Positions 24,205 to 31,892 of a stretch of 34,890 bases of DNA are shown here, in pieces. Location of the stretch: the NCBI GenBank assembly GCA_944320255.1, contig CALUGU010000023.1, positions 1 to 34,890 of the forward strand. Direction: 5' to 3'. How positions within the stretch are numbered: the first letter of the stretch is position 1; each line of letters starts with the position of its first letter. Source of the DNA: an uncultured Prevotella sp. (GTDB lineage: Bacteria; Bacteroidota; Bacteroidia; Bacteroidales; Bacteroidaceae). The position numbers and the translations under genes were made by a program. Under the pieces are notes generated by a model that saw only the letters and a program-made list of their open reading frames with translations, was not told the DNA's origin and did no database searches.

Positions 24205-24300
24205 CTGCTGGGAGGAATGGGAGGAATGGGAGAAATGGGAGTTGTTTTCTTAACTCTTAATTCTTAACTCTTCTCCCCTCCTTGGAGGGGTTGGGGGAGG
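24205..24300. repeat. G-rich 9-bp repeats and hairpin between accessory fimbrillin genes
   Basis: Four consecutive 9-bp units of GGGAGGAAT/GGGAGAAAT type occur at about 24211-24245. They are followed by TTAACTCTTAATTCTTAACTC and a perfect hairpin CCCCTCC-TT-GGAGGGG (24275-24290). The hairpin could lower read-through into the gene at 22705-24180. Confidence 0.6.
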
Positions 24301-24306
24301 CTTTCT

Positions 24307-25503
24307 TTAGTCTTCCCATCCCATGGGTATGTCGATGTCGGCCTGCCAGTTGCCGTCGATGTAGATGTCGCCGTCGGCGCTGCCTTCGAGGTCGAACGGC
24401 TCGTCAACGCCGTCGGCCTTCTTGCCGATGGAGTAGATGTAGTTCGCCTTTATCGGGTACTTCGTGGGGTCTTCGCTGGCTTCGGGGTTGTTTAGGATTA
24501 CCTTTTGTCCGGGCTTTAGCGGCTTGAACCCTGTTCCGTCGTTGGTGTATTGCGTCAGCATCAATGTGTAATCCTCGTATATCGGGGCGGGCATCGGCAG
24601 GAGGTAAGCCCCTACGAGCACCGTGCCGGGCAGCTTGGTGCCGATGACGTTACCGCCCTCGTCGGTCACCACTTCCGATTTCAGTTCCTCGTCGTCTATC
24701 TCAAAATAAAACAATATGTCGCCCCTTTTGCTTTGGGGCAGGGTGTTTTCTGTCTTGCCGTAGTCGCCGGTAGCTTTCGCTATCAGCGGCACGTTGGTTA
24801 TCATCGGTTTATATAATTTCAGCTCGATTGCCTTCACGTCGGGTGGGATGTTCGTCAGGTACATCATCACTCCCGCCACGTGGCGCCGCAGGGTGATTTC
24901 CGTCACGTTGCTTGAGTTAGGTTCTACGGTTATCGTGTTGCTGCCGGCGAACAGCTCGGAGTGCGTTATGGCGTATGCCGCCTCGGCAGCCTTGTCTTCC
25001 GTGTTCAGCTCGTCGGCGAGCGTGGCCACGGCGTCGCTGAGTTTCGTTCCTTCCTTGATTGCGTCGGGCAGGTTATACGTCGTGCCCGCGCCTACGGTCT
25101 TGGCGTTGTCGCCGCTGCCGTATGTCTTGTCGTCAAGGCCCACGGCCAGCACGGTGTACGTGCCGTTGTCGAGCCTGTGCTTCAGTGTGTAATATTGCGT
25201 GGCCGTGCCTCCCGTCAGCTGGTTCCAGCCCACGTTTTCGCTCGTCACGCAGGGTGCGTCGTCGCCTGTGCCGTCAAACACGTAAACCTGCACATACGTC
25301 ACGTGTTGTACGTCGTCGCTGCTTGCCAGCGTGGTGCGTGTCGCCGGCTCGGCGGTGAACTTTATCGTTATCCGTCCGTCGGTGTCGGTTGCCGCCGTGG
25401 TGTCGTCGGCCTGCGAGCACGCCGTGAGCGCGGCCACGGCGAGGAGGCACAATATGTGATATATCTGCTTCATGCTTGTCTTAATGTAGTTGTTCATCTT
25501 CAT
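24307..25503 (-). CDS. Fimbrillin-family lipoprotein, 398 residues
   Basis: It has a lipoprotein signal peptide with 'ALTAC' (Cys29); an alternative start at Met11 (25473) also keeps it intact. Arg56 in 'AEPATRTTLASS' is the expected site of Arg-specific maturation, directly after the first strand 'RITIKFT'. The fold pattern parallels the major fimbrillin: 'VTYVQVYVFDG', then 'YTVLAVGLDD', then 'ITLRRHVAGVMMYLTNIP' opening the second domain, and 'YPIKANYIYSIGKKADG' before the C-terminal strand 'DIYIDGNWQADIDIPMGWED'. This aligns by eye with the end of the major fimbrillin ('NIKVIAGWDKKYDLGLN'). It is probably a shaft or minor fimbrillin assembled by strand exchange on the cell surface. It is separated from the major fimbrillin gene by 336 bp with a strong REP hairpin. 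Confidence 0.85.
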   Translation of the reverse strand: MKMNNYIKTSMKQIYHILCLLAVAALTACSQADDTTAATDTDGRITIKFTAEPATRTTLASSDDVQHVTYVQVYVFDGTGDDAPCVTSENVGWNQLTGGTATQYYTLKHRLDNGTYTVLAVGLDDKTYGSGDNAKTVGAGTTYNLPDAIKEGTKLSDAVATLADELNTEDKAAEAAYAITHSELFAGSNTITVEPNSSNVTEITLRRHVAGVMMYLTNIPPDVKAIELKLYKPMITNVPLIAKATGDYGKTENTLPQSKRGDILFYFEIDDEELKSEVVTDEGGNVIGTKLPGTVLVGAYLLPMPAPIYEDYTLMLTQYTNDGTGFKPLKPGQKVILNNPEASEDPTKYPIKANYIYSIGKKADGVDEPFDLEGSADGDIYIDGNWQADIDIPMGWED

Positions 25504-25594
25504 GATGTTTCTTTAGGCTTTTATGCTTGGCGGCAGCCGTTTGTGCGCCGTGCGCGTAACCGGCTGTTAGCCAGGGTGTTGCGGCTTGCTTTCC

Positions 25595-25660
25595 AAGAAG
25601 CCGTATTTTGGCCTGCAAGAGGCCGTCTTTTGCGGGGCAAGAGGCCGTCTTTCGGCGCGC
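25595..25660. repeat. 22-bp tandem repeat, three units
   Basis: Units AAGAAGCCGTATTTTGGCCT.. (25595-25616), AAGAGGCCGTCTTTTGCGGG.. (25617-25638) and AAGAGGCCGTCTTTCGGCGC.. (25639-25660) have an exact 22-bp period. They resemble the four 22-bp units at 31451-31538. Confidence 0.7.
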
Positions 25661-25757
25661 CGTTTGCCGTCACTTGCTTTTCGGGCCGTGGCCCGTTGTC
25701 TCCTTCCTTCTTTCTTTGCGCGGGCCGTCTTCAGGCCCTTCGTCTTTTGTTTTATAG

Positions 25758-25805
25758 ATTTGCAATCCGCCGGGCGGCGTCGTTCCGCCCCTGCGGATTG
25801 CAAAT
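25758..25805 (-). terminator. REP-type hairpin after the major fimbrillin gene
   Basis: ATTTGCAATCCGC (25758-25770) pairs with GCGGATTGCAAAT (25793-25805), extended inward by GGGCGG (25772-25777) with CCGCCC (25785-25790). This is a very stable structure. Minus-strand transcription runs into it after the major fimbrillin stop. There is no long U-run, so partial termination or 3'-end protection is the best reading. Confidence 0.6.
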
Positions 25806-25839
25806 TTTGACACACCTTTTACAGTGTTACAGGTCTGCA

Positions 25840-27024
25840 TTAGTTAAGGCCGAGGTCGTATTTTTTATCCCAACCAGCTATAACTTTGATGTTCAGGATT
25901 TGCTCCTTTGACAAGTCAACGGGGTCGTCGTCTTTGTCATCCGGGGTATCTCCACCGGGGTTATCATCGTCGCCGTCAGTGCCGTCAGCCTTGCTCTTGT
26001 GGCCAATCATATAGATTGAGTTTGCATCCAAAGCGAACTTGTTATTAGAGCCATCCATAACTACCGGGTATTCCTTCAGGATAGTTGAAGTTTGTTCGCC
26101 CGTCAACACAACCCTTAAGGTGGCGTTTGATACGTGTGCTGCGATGGGGAGTGAGTAAGCGCCTTTCAAGAAAGAGTTTGCCTCAATCTGCACACCGCTT
26201 GCAGGATCTGTAGTGTTGGCATACCAGTTGTTGTTACCGTCTTTCGAGCCTGTCAGCAGAATGTCGATGATGGTGGTGTAACCGTCTGAAGCCTCAGAAG
26301 CAGCGCGGGTTTCGAGCAATGCGCTTGTACCCTTCTTTGCAACCTGCACCAATATGTGCTTAACCTGTACAAGGGCACCGTTGTTCTCAAGCTGATAGGG
26401 AACGTTCTTGAAGTATCCGAGGACACCGGCTACGACACGCTTCAGCTCTACGTTTACATTGAATGACGTTGTTCCGGTTGAGAGGTCGATTTCTTTCGTT
26501 ACACCAGAGAACATTTCATCGGCTGCATTTACACTCTCAGCAAGTTCGATTTTTGCTTGAGCAAGTGTAGTTGTTCCTGTTGTCAAAGAAAGAGTCTTGA
26601 AAGTGGCGTTGTAGCCCTCCTCATAACCAACGGCAAGTATTTTATACTTTGCTCCAGCCTCAAGTTTTGTTGTAAGAGTGTAAGAATGAGGTTCATCACT
26701 ATTTACAGCATTGCCTGCATCGTTGAAGCCGAAGTTGTTGCCGCCGGTTATTTCCTTATCATACTTATAGGTTCCCTTGTCATCTTTGAAGATGTAAAGG
26801 TTCATGTATTGAACCTGCTGGAGGGCTTCAGAACTCCAGAGAGGACGTCCGCCACGTGTCTCCTTGCCGCTGTTTACGTTTATGTTGAATGTCAGCTCAA
26901 CGTCTTGCATTTCGCCGGTGGTTACTGTTGACTGGCTGTCGTCCAGCGCGTCGTCGCTCGAACAAGCTGAGAAGCCCAGCAGTCCGAAGGCCAATGCGGC
27001 CATTGCCAAATAGTTCTTTTTCAT
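25840..27024 (-). CDS. Major fimbrillin (FimA/Mfa1-like) lipoprotein
   Basis: The 394-residue protein has a lipoprotein signal peptide ending 'FSAC' (Cys21). A first strand 'DVELTFNINV' is followed by Arg57 and Arg60 ('KETRGGRP'), where an Arg-specific protease would cut to open the acceptor groove. 'VQYMNLYIFKDD', 'YKILAVGYEEG' and 'VELKRVVAGVLGYFKNVPY' mark the two fimbrillin domains. An Asp-rich linker (about 345-370) leads to the C-terminal donor strand 'QILNIKVIAGWDKKYDLGLN'. It lies directly after the FimB/Mfa2-type anchor gene, the position of the shaft subunit, and its codon use looks more optimised than that of its neighbours. Role: main subunit of a type V surface fimbria assembled by protease-triggered strand exchange. 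Confidence 0.88.
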   Translation of the reverse strand: MKKNYLAMAALAFGLLGFSACSSDDALDDSQSTVTTGEMQDVELTFNINVNSGKETRGGRPLWSSEALQQVQYMNLYIFKDDKGTYKYDKEITGGNNFGFNDAGNAVNSDEPHSYTLTTKLEAGAKYKILAVGYEEGYNATFKTLSLTTGTTTLAQAKIELAESVNAADEMFSGVTKEIDLSTGTTSFNVNVELKRVVAGVLGYFKNVPYQLENNGALVQVKHILVQVAKKGTSALLETRAASEASDGYTTIIDILLTGSKDGNNNWYANTTDPASGVQIEANSFLKGAYSLPIAAHVSNATLRVVLTGEQTSTILKEYPVVMDGSNNKFALDANSIYMIGHKSKADGTDGDDDNPGGDTPDDKDDDPVDLSKEQILNIKVIAGWDKKYDLGLN

Positions 27025-27170
27025 TTTTTGTTTTTGTTTAATTGGTTAATTAATAATTGATTGATTTGGTTTTGGTTGTTATTTCGCTTTTTGTTTTGCT
27101 GCTCTTTTGCGGTTGCGAGGTTCTGCGGCGGCCTTTTCTTGCCGTTTTTGCCGCTTCACATTTTACTGTT

Positions 27171-28115
27171 TTACCTCTTAGCCGTTTTGCCTTTGCCCGC
27201 CCCGTCATCGATGTCGAGGTCGTAAATGTGCTGCCAATGCGAATTTACGAGGATGTAGACGTCGAGTTTGTCGGCTTCGCCGTTATAGTCGAGGCGCACC
27301 ACTTCGATTGTGTTGCGGTCGATGTCGATGCCTATCTGCCCTGTTTCGAAGCGCGGCTTAGTCATTGCCTCGTCGTCGTAGAGGTTGAACTGCACGGTGG
27401 AGTTGCCGTCTTCGGCCGTAGGCGCGAGCACGGTGTGCGTTATCACTTCGGGCTGGCCGTCCCACGACGTCACGTCAACCACGTTGCCGCTGCCGGCGTA
27501 GAGGCCGTGGCGTCCGGCGTAGAGGCTAAGGTTGCTTATCTCCTTGCGCGACCAGTTGACGTCCGCCGGCAGGTTGACGCCCTGCACGAGCAGCTTGCCC
27601 TTCACCCGCTCCAGCTCCACGGTGTAGTTGGCCCGGTCGTAGTCGTAGACGAGCGTGTCGTTAGTCATGTAGACGTCGTAGCCCTCCACTTCGTTTGTGT
27701 GCATCGTGTAATAGCGTCCGTCCTCGCGCACGGGTTCCTCGTTGTCGATGTTTCCCCACACGGTGAGCGCGTACTTGCCGAAGGGCAGGTCTTCAGGCAG
27801 GTAGGCCGTGGCCTCCATAGCGTCGCCCTGCACCTCGTGGAGATGCTGTGTGAAGACTACCTCGTTGGTCTCAACGTTGGTGAGCGAGTAGTAGAGCTTC
27901 TGTATGAAGGCGCGGAACGGCTGGTTCTCGTCCACGCGGCTGTCAAGCCCTTGCCGCTCAATGTCGGCTATGTTGGAATAGTTCTTGTCCTTGATGGCTA
28001 TCTTGACGCTCAGCGGCGGGCAGTCCTCGATGTCCTCGCGGACGCATCCCGAAAGCACGGCGCACGCCAGGGCTGCCAGCATCGTTAGTTTTGCTATGTT
28101 GTTCATCATCGTCAT
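27171..28115 (-). CDS. FimB/Mfa2-family fimbrial anchor lipoprotein
   Basis: The 314-residue protein has the lipobox 'LSGC' followed by 'VREDIEDCP', the hallmark start of the FimB/Mfa2 family. It continues with 'PFRAFIQKLYYSLTNVETNEVV', 'LPFGKYALTVWGNIDNE' and 'NYTVELERVKGKLLVQGVNLP', the two beta-sandwich domains of anchor subunits. It stays lipid-linked in the outer membrane at the base of the fimbria and controls length. The start is taken at 28115, although Met3 or Met4 would give the same signal peptide. It begins 6 bp after the OmpA/TPR gene and precedes the major fimbrillin by 146 bp. Confidence 0.9.
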   Translation of the reverse strand: MTMMNNIAKLTMLAALACAVLSGCVREDIEDCPPLSVKIAIKDKNYSNIADIERQGLDSRVDENQPFRAFIQKLYYSLTNVETNEVVFTQHLHEVQGDAMEATAYLPEDLPFGKYALTVWGNIDNEEPVREDGRYYTMHTNEVEGYDVYMTNDTLVYDYDRANYTVELERVKGKLLVQGVNLPADVNWSRKEISNLSLYAGRHGLYAGSGNVVDVTSWDGQPEVITHTVLAPTAEDGNSTVQFNLYDDEAMTKPRFETGQIGIDIDRNTIEVVRLDYNGEADKLDVYILVNSHWQHIYDLDIDDGAGKGKTAKR

Positions 28116-28121
28116 TGTCGG

Positions 28122-29900
28122 TTATTCGTTGTCTGTTGTTGAGCCGACTGCGTTGCCGGCCAATGCCCTGAAGTCAGGCTCTGTGAGCGCGCGGCGCGCC
28201 AGTTGCGGGTCGGCCGACGCCTCCTTGACGAGCGCCTTGGCCTCGGCTGCGCGCCCGGCGCGCGCCGCTATCATCGCCCTTACGTACTGCGCACGGGGCG
28301 AGCGGTCGTCGAGCTTCTGCATGATGGCCTCCGCCTCGCCGTTGCGGTCCATGCTCAAGGCCATCACCGCGCTGTTTACGTCGGCGAAGGGACGCAGCAG
28401 TTCGTAAGCCTCGGCTATCTTGCGCTGGCGCGCCTTCAGCAGTCCGAGGTTGTAGCGAGCCTCCGGCAGGTCAACGTCAGACAGCAGTTCAACGGCCTTC
28501 TCGTAGTCACCTTTATATATATATGTGGCCGCCAGGGAGTTCAACATGTCAGGGCTGTAGCTTTCGGGCACGGCCAGTATTTGCCTTGCCTTGTCCTCGT
28601 CGCCGTCTTGCAGGGCGAAGTAGGCGAGGTTGTTGGCCGCCGTCTCCGACTGCGGGAAGTACTTCACGAGCGTCTCGTAGACCTCGCGCTTGGCCGTAGA
28701 GTCAGCCGTCAGCGCGGCCACGCGCAGCAGCTCGTCCTCGTTGAAGGCGTCAGGCCGCTTCTCGTACATGGCGAGCAACTCGTCGTCAGATGTGAAGTTG
28801 CGCAGGGTGTAGGTGTAGACGTATTCCACCTTACGGTCCTTTTGCAGGTACTTGGCTCGTATGTCGGGCCAGCACTTCAGGCGCCTGATGTGCCGCTCCT
28901 GCACGTCGTCGTTCGTGCCGGGGTATTTCTCTATTATCGCCTTGACGGCTGCCGTGTCGGGATGCCCGTCGGCGCGCATGGCGTCAAGCACCGGCGTCCA
29001 GCCTTCGGGGCGCGAACCCGTGCGGATGACGCGCTGCTGCCGCTGGCTCATGCCGAGCCGGCTGCCGAGCCAGTTGCGGGCGGAGACGGCGCGGCTGCGC
29101 GCCAGCTTGGTGTTGAAGGCGTAAGAACCGTCGGCCGACGCCATACCGAAGATGTTGAGCGAGTTGAGCGTTGCCAGCGTGTCGGTGATGACCGGGCGCA
29201 GCTTCTGTTCCATGTCGGCCAGCTCCTGGCGGTTGCGCCCCATGTCGAGGCGTATGTCGCTCTTGTTGATTACGAATTGCAGGCGCGCCTCGCCCTTGCC
29301 TTCGGCGATCTTTGGGCGGATGACGAACTCCGGCTCCACCCACGTGAGGCGCAGCGCGTCCTCAGGTTTCTCGGCCAGGGTCACGGGGTTGCTGATGTCG
29401 GCCAGCAGCAGCGTGTCGGCGTTCTCGCACGTGCCGCAGCCGTCAACCGAGACGAACGCCACCACGCGGGCGTTGCCGTCGATGGAGTCGGGCAGGCTGA
29501 CGTCCTGGCTGAAGGGCACCGATATTACGCCGTCCTCGGCCTCGAAGGGCACCGCGTAGGCGGCGTAGGGGTCGGCGTAGGCTTCAAGCACCTTGCGCCT
29601 GTTGAGCTTCTTGCCGTAGATCGACGCGTCGAGCACGATCGGGCGGTATTCTTGTATGAACACGGTGTCGCTGAAAAGCTGCGGCGAGATTATCAACCGG
29701 CTGCGCTTAGAGAAGTATTTCTCAGGCACAACGATGCTCGACGCCACGGCGACGCGGCCCGCCGAGTCGGGCGACAGCTTCTGCGCTGCGGGGCTTACGC
29801 TCACGGCGTCGCCGCCCTGCGACGCGCATCCGCCCAGCATCATGGCGCAGGCCGCCATGAGCGCAGGCATTGTAAGTTTCATTGATGTATGTCTTTTCAT
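28122..29900 (-). CDS. DUF3868/OmpA-like/TPR lipoprotein of the fimbrial locus
   Basis: The 592-residue protein starts with a signal peptide and lipobox 'MLGGC' (Cys25). Residues about 55-230 form a beta-rich region of the DUF3868 type ('RLIISPQLFSDTVFIQEYRPIVLD'-like). An OmpA C-terminal-like core follows ('IFGMASADGSYAFNTKLARSRA' pattern, about 245-275). From about 375 there are helical TPR-type repeats ('YETLVKYFPQSETAANNLAYFAL', 'NSLAATYIYKGDYEKAVELL'). Proteins of this kind sit in Bacteroidales fimbrial loci next to FimB/Mfa2 genes. The peptidoglycan-binding core and TPRs suggest an envelope scaffold for assembly, but that is inference. Another Met at 29882 is a possible start. Confidence 0.82.
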   Translation of the reverse strand: MKRHTSMKLTMPALMAACAMMLGGCASQGGDAVSVSPAAQKLSPDSAGRVAVASSIVVPEKYFSKRSRLIISPQLFSDTVFIQEYRPIVLDASIYGKKLNRRKVLEAYADPYAAYAVPFEAEDGVISVPFSQDVSLPDSIDGNARVVAFVSVDGCGTCENADTLLLADISNPVTLAEKPEDALRLTWVEPEFVIRPKIAEGKGEARLQFVINKSDIRLDMGRNRQELADMEQKLRPVITDTLATLNSLNIFGMASADGSYAFNTKLARSRAVSARNWLGSRLGMSQRQQRVIRTGSRPEGWTPVLDAMRADGHPDTAAVKAIIEKYPGTNDDVQERHIRRLKCWPDIRAKYLQKDRKVEYVYTYTLRNFTSDDELLAMYEKRPDAFNEDELLRVAALTADSTAKREVYETLVKYFPQSETAANNLAYFALQDGDEDKARQILAVPESYSPDMLNSLAATYIYKGDYEKAVELLSDVDLPEARYNLGLLKARQRKIAEAYELLRPFADVNSAVMALSMDRNGEAEAIMQKLDDRSPRAQYVRAMIAARAGRAAEAKALVKEASADPQLARRALTEPDFRALAGNAVGSTTDNE

Positions 29901-30071
29901 CTTTTCTTTCTTTTTTAATGGGAGACCTGGGAGGTGTTTATGGGAGAGCCGGGAGTGCCGGGAGGACTGTGAAGTAAGGCTGGCCTTTCGGCTTTACGGC
30001 TTTTCCGCTTTGTTGTTTTCAGCTTTCCCGCTTACTGTTTCCCGCCTTGCCACTTTCCCGCCTTCTCGCTT

Positions 30072-30602
30072 TTAGAAGATGTAGCTGAACGAGATGGCCA
30101 GCTTGGTGAGCCCCCAGTAGTTCTTATGTTTGCGTTCATAGCACTTCAGGCACGGGATGCGGTCGCTCTCCTTGTACCAAAGGCGGGCGTAGCCCACGCC
30201 GACTGCCGCCTCAAGGTTCCAGTGGGGCGAGAGTATCCAGTCGTAACCGTAAGTGAAGCCGCCGCCGGCCAGGTAGCCGTCGTAACGCTTGTCGTTGAAG
30301 CCTCCGAAGTACTGCGCCCCGTGGAGGTGTGCGCCGATGAAGTGGCCCTCGAACTTCTCGCAGAGCCAATATCTCGCTTCGGGCTGCAAGAGCAGGAAGC
30401 GCATCTTGCGGTCGTCGCTGAACGTCCAGGGGTTGTAGGCCACGCCAAGCCCCGCCGTCCACTTGGGCGACAACGCAACCTCTGCCTCGGCATTGAGCGA
30501 GGTGGTCAGCCAGTAAAGGGCGTTGGTCTTCAGGGCGAAGTCTTGGGCCGCAGCGCGTGCCGCGCAACAGCACAGCAATGCGCATATCAGGATTTTCCTC
30601 AT
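30072..30602 (-). CDS. DUF3575 outer-membrane beta-barrel protein
   Basis: The 176-residue protein has a Sec signal peptide (MRKILICALLCCCAARAAAQ). A mature DUF3575-type domain follows: 'FALKTNALYWLTTSLNAEAE', 'KWTAGLGVAYNPWTFSDD', 'LLLQPEARYWLCEKFEGHFIGAHLH' and a final 'LTKLAISFSYIF' ending in Phe, as outer-membrane barrels do. The family occurs at the head of many Bacteroidales FimB/Mfa2 loci and may help place or assemble the fimbria, though no mechanism is established. It is the first gene of the locus, 171 bp upstream of the OmpA/TPR gene, with a long non-coding leader before it. Confidence 0.88.
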   Translation of the reverse strand: MRKILICALLCCCAARAAAQDFALKTNALYWLTTSLNAEAEVALSPKWTAGLGVAYNPWTFSDDRKMRFLLLQPEARYWLCEKFEGHFIGAHLHGAQYFGGFNDKRYDGYLAGGGFTYGYDWILSPHWNLEAAVGVGYARLWYKESDRIPCLKCYERKHKNYWGLTKLAISFSYIF

Positions 30603-31092
30603 TTTGTATGTATGTTGTTATTAGTCGTCTGTAGTTTTAACCACAATCAGTCATTAGGCCGGATGGGGCCGGATGGTGGCATATTTCCCGTGCTCTTCGT
30701 CAGCTCATGCGTTCCAGCAAAAGCCCGTTCTCACGCCTCACCGCAAGGGACATGCCGTCGCGTCACGGCTTAGCAGGCTACGTCTTGGCCGGAGCGAAAA
30801 GCCATCTGCCCGGCATCGGCGTATAATCAGGCTGACGCCTGACGGCCGATTTAGGTAAGATGTATAGGGGCGCGGTTGCGGTTGCGCCTGTCTTGCTTTG
30901 GGATGTGTAAGAAGTTGTGATGTTATATGCTTGGCCGCATACGCCTATGCGCCCTTCCAAAGTTGACGCTTCACAGCGCGCCCCTAAGTTGTTGTTGTAT
31001 GATATATTATTACACGCTACCATTTCCGATACTGACGTTTTTGTAAAATCTTTTTTTCAGATTACCAATCTGTCTAATCTTGTTTTCGGGGG

Positions 31093-31100
31093 CAAAAGTA
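31093..31100 (-). promoter_or_regulatory. Candidate -7 box for the fimbrial locus
   Basis: On the minus strand this reads TACTTTTG, matching TAnnTTTG. No TTTG is visible at the right distance upstream, so support is weak. If used, the leader before the DUF3575 gene would be about 490 nt. Confidence 0.35.
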
Positions 31101-31450
31101 TAACAAATGTTACGAAAAGTGGTCGGGGGGGGTAAAATTAAGTTAAAAGATTTTGAAAAGTGTAAAATTTGGAGCGTTTTAACACAATTCGCATATCAAC
31201 ACCCCTTGTTTTTGCAAAGTATAGATGACAGTTTGCCAGTTGTAAAAAACGTCAAAGGGAAACATTCGGCAGCCGCACGCATCCCGGACGGCACCCGGCG
31301 GTAGGCATACAGCCACCCTGTCACGGCGTGCCGGCAGTCACGAAGCGGCAGGGCAGGCGTGCTTTTCAGCAACGACGCGCCGCCCTTTTGTGCCTGTGTG
31401 GTAACTTGTTGTCATTCAGTAACTTACGAATGGCCTTGCGAAAAGCCGTC

Positions 31451-31538
31451 ATTTGCGTTGCTATTTGCCGTAAATTGCGTTGCTATTTGCCGTAAATTGC
31501 GTTGCCGTTTGCCGTAAGTTGCGTTGCCGTTTGCCGTG
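31451..31538. repeat. 22-bp tandem repeat, four units
   Basis: Four head-to-tail 22-bp units (31451-31472, 31473-31494, 31495-31516, 31517-31538) share TTGCGTTGC and TTTGCCGT. Units 1-2 have CTATTTGCC and units 3-4 have CCGTTTGCC, so the array grew by duplication. It is preceded by AAAAGCCGTC, which links it to the 25595-25660 array. Confidence 0.85.
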
Positions 31539-31599
31539 TTAGAGTGTGTCAATGCGGAGTAAGCAGGAGTTAGACGCTCCGCGTCGGAGTTAACAATAT

Positions 31600-31619
31600 A
31601 GACGCAAAATATTGCGTCT
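31600..31619. repeat. AGACGCAA-type palindrome, second copy
   Basis: AGACGCAA, loop AATA and TTGCGTCT form an 8-bp hairpin related to the palindrome at 1662-1683. Confidence 0.65.
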
Positions 31620-31637
31620 GTATAACGGGTATATGCC

Positions 31638-31718
31638 AAGTTGTTGAAATTCAAGGTATTGTCCGTTAACTCCGGCGAGTGGAACGAGCCTAACTCCCGT
31701 TAACCCCTGATAACTCCT
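31638..31718 (+). repeat. ~80-bp dispersed repeat, second copy
   Basis: It matches the reverse complement of 2347-2425, with landmarks AAGTTGTTG, GGTATTGTCC, TTAACTCCGGCGAGTG, AACGAGCCTAACTCC and CTGATAACT in the same order. Confidence 0.7.
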
Positions 31719-31830
31719 TAATTTCGACACACCCTCAACAAGGAGAACAATGAAAAAGTTTCCTATATTTATAAAATCAAAAATAAGTTTAACGTAATAT
31801 TACTTCCGTGAGGATGGAACGTCATAAAAA

Positions 31831-31892
31831 GGTGAAAAGGTGGGTGAAAAGGTGAGAAGGTGAGAAGGTGAGAAGGTGAGTGAAAAGGTGAG
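31831..31892. repeat. GGTGAGAA/GGTGAAAA simple repeat tract
   Basis: About seven units of 8-9 bp (GGTGAAAA, GGTGGGTGAAAA, GGTGAGAA three times, GGTGAGTGAAAA) lie 73 bp upstream of the pectate lyase start. Slippage could change the spacing upstream of that gene. Confidence 0.7.

Larger units (their letters stand above)
25504..25839. other. Intergenic region between major and accessory fimbrillin genes
   Basis: No gene is seen. It holds a 3-unit tandem repeat (25595-25660) and a large REP-type hairpin (25758-25805). The hairpin lies 35 bp after the stop of the major fimbrillin gene, so it probably sets the 3' end or stability of its mRNA. No clear TAnnTTTG promoter for the gene at 24307-25503 was found. 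Confidence 0.6.

Noticed and set aside
27057-28088. 343-residue open frame on the plus strand
   Set aside because: It is antisense to the FimB/Mfa2 anchor gene. The hydrophobic N-terminus is a chance product of the intergenic part.
28203-29885. 560-residue open frame on the plus strand
   Set aside because: It is antisense to the OmpA/TPR lipoprotein gene, with low-complexity Arg/Val/His composition and no signal peptide or motif.
31451-31538. CRISPR array
   Set aside because: The units are 22 bp head to tail with no unique spacers, and no cas genes are present.
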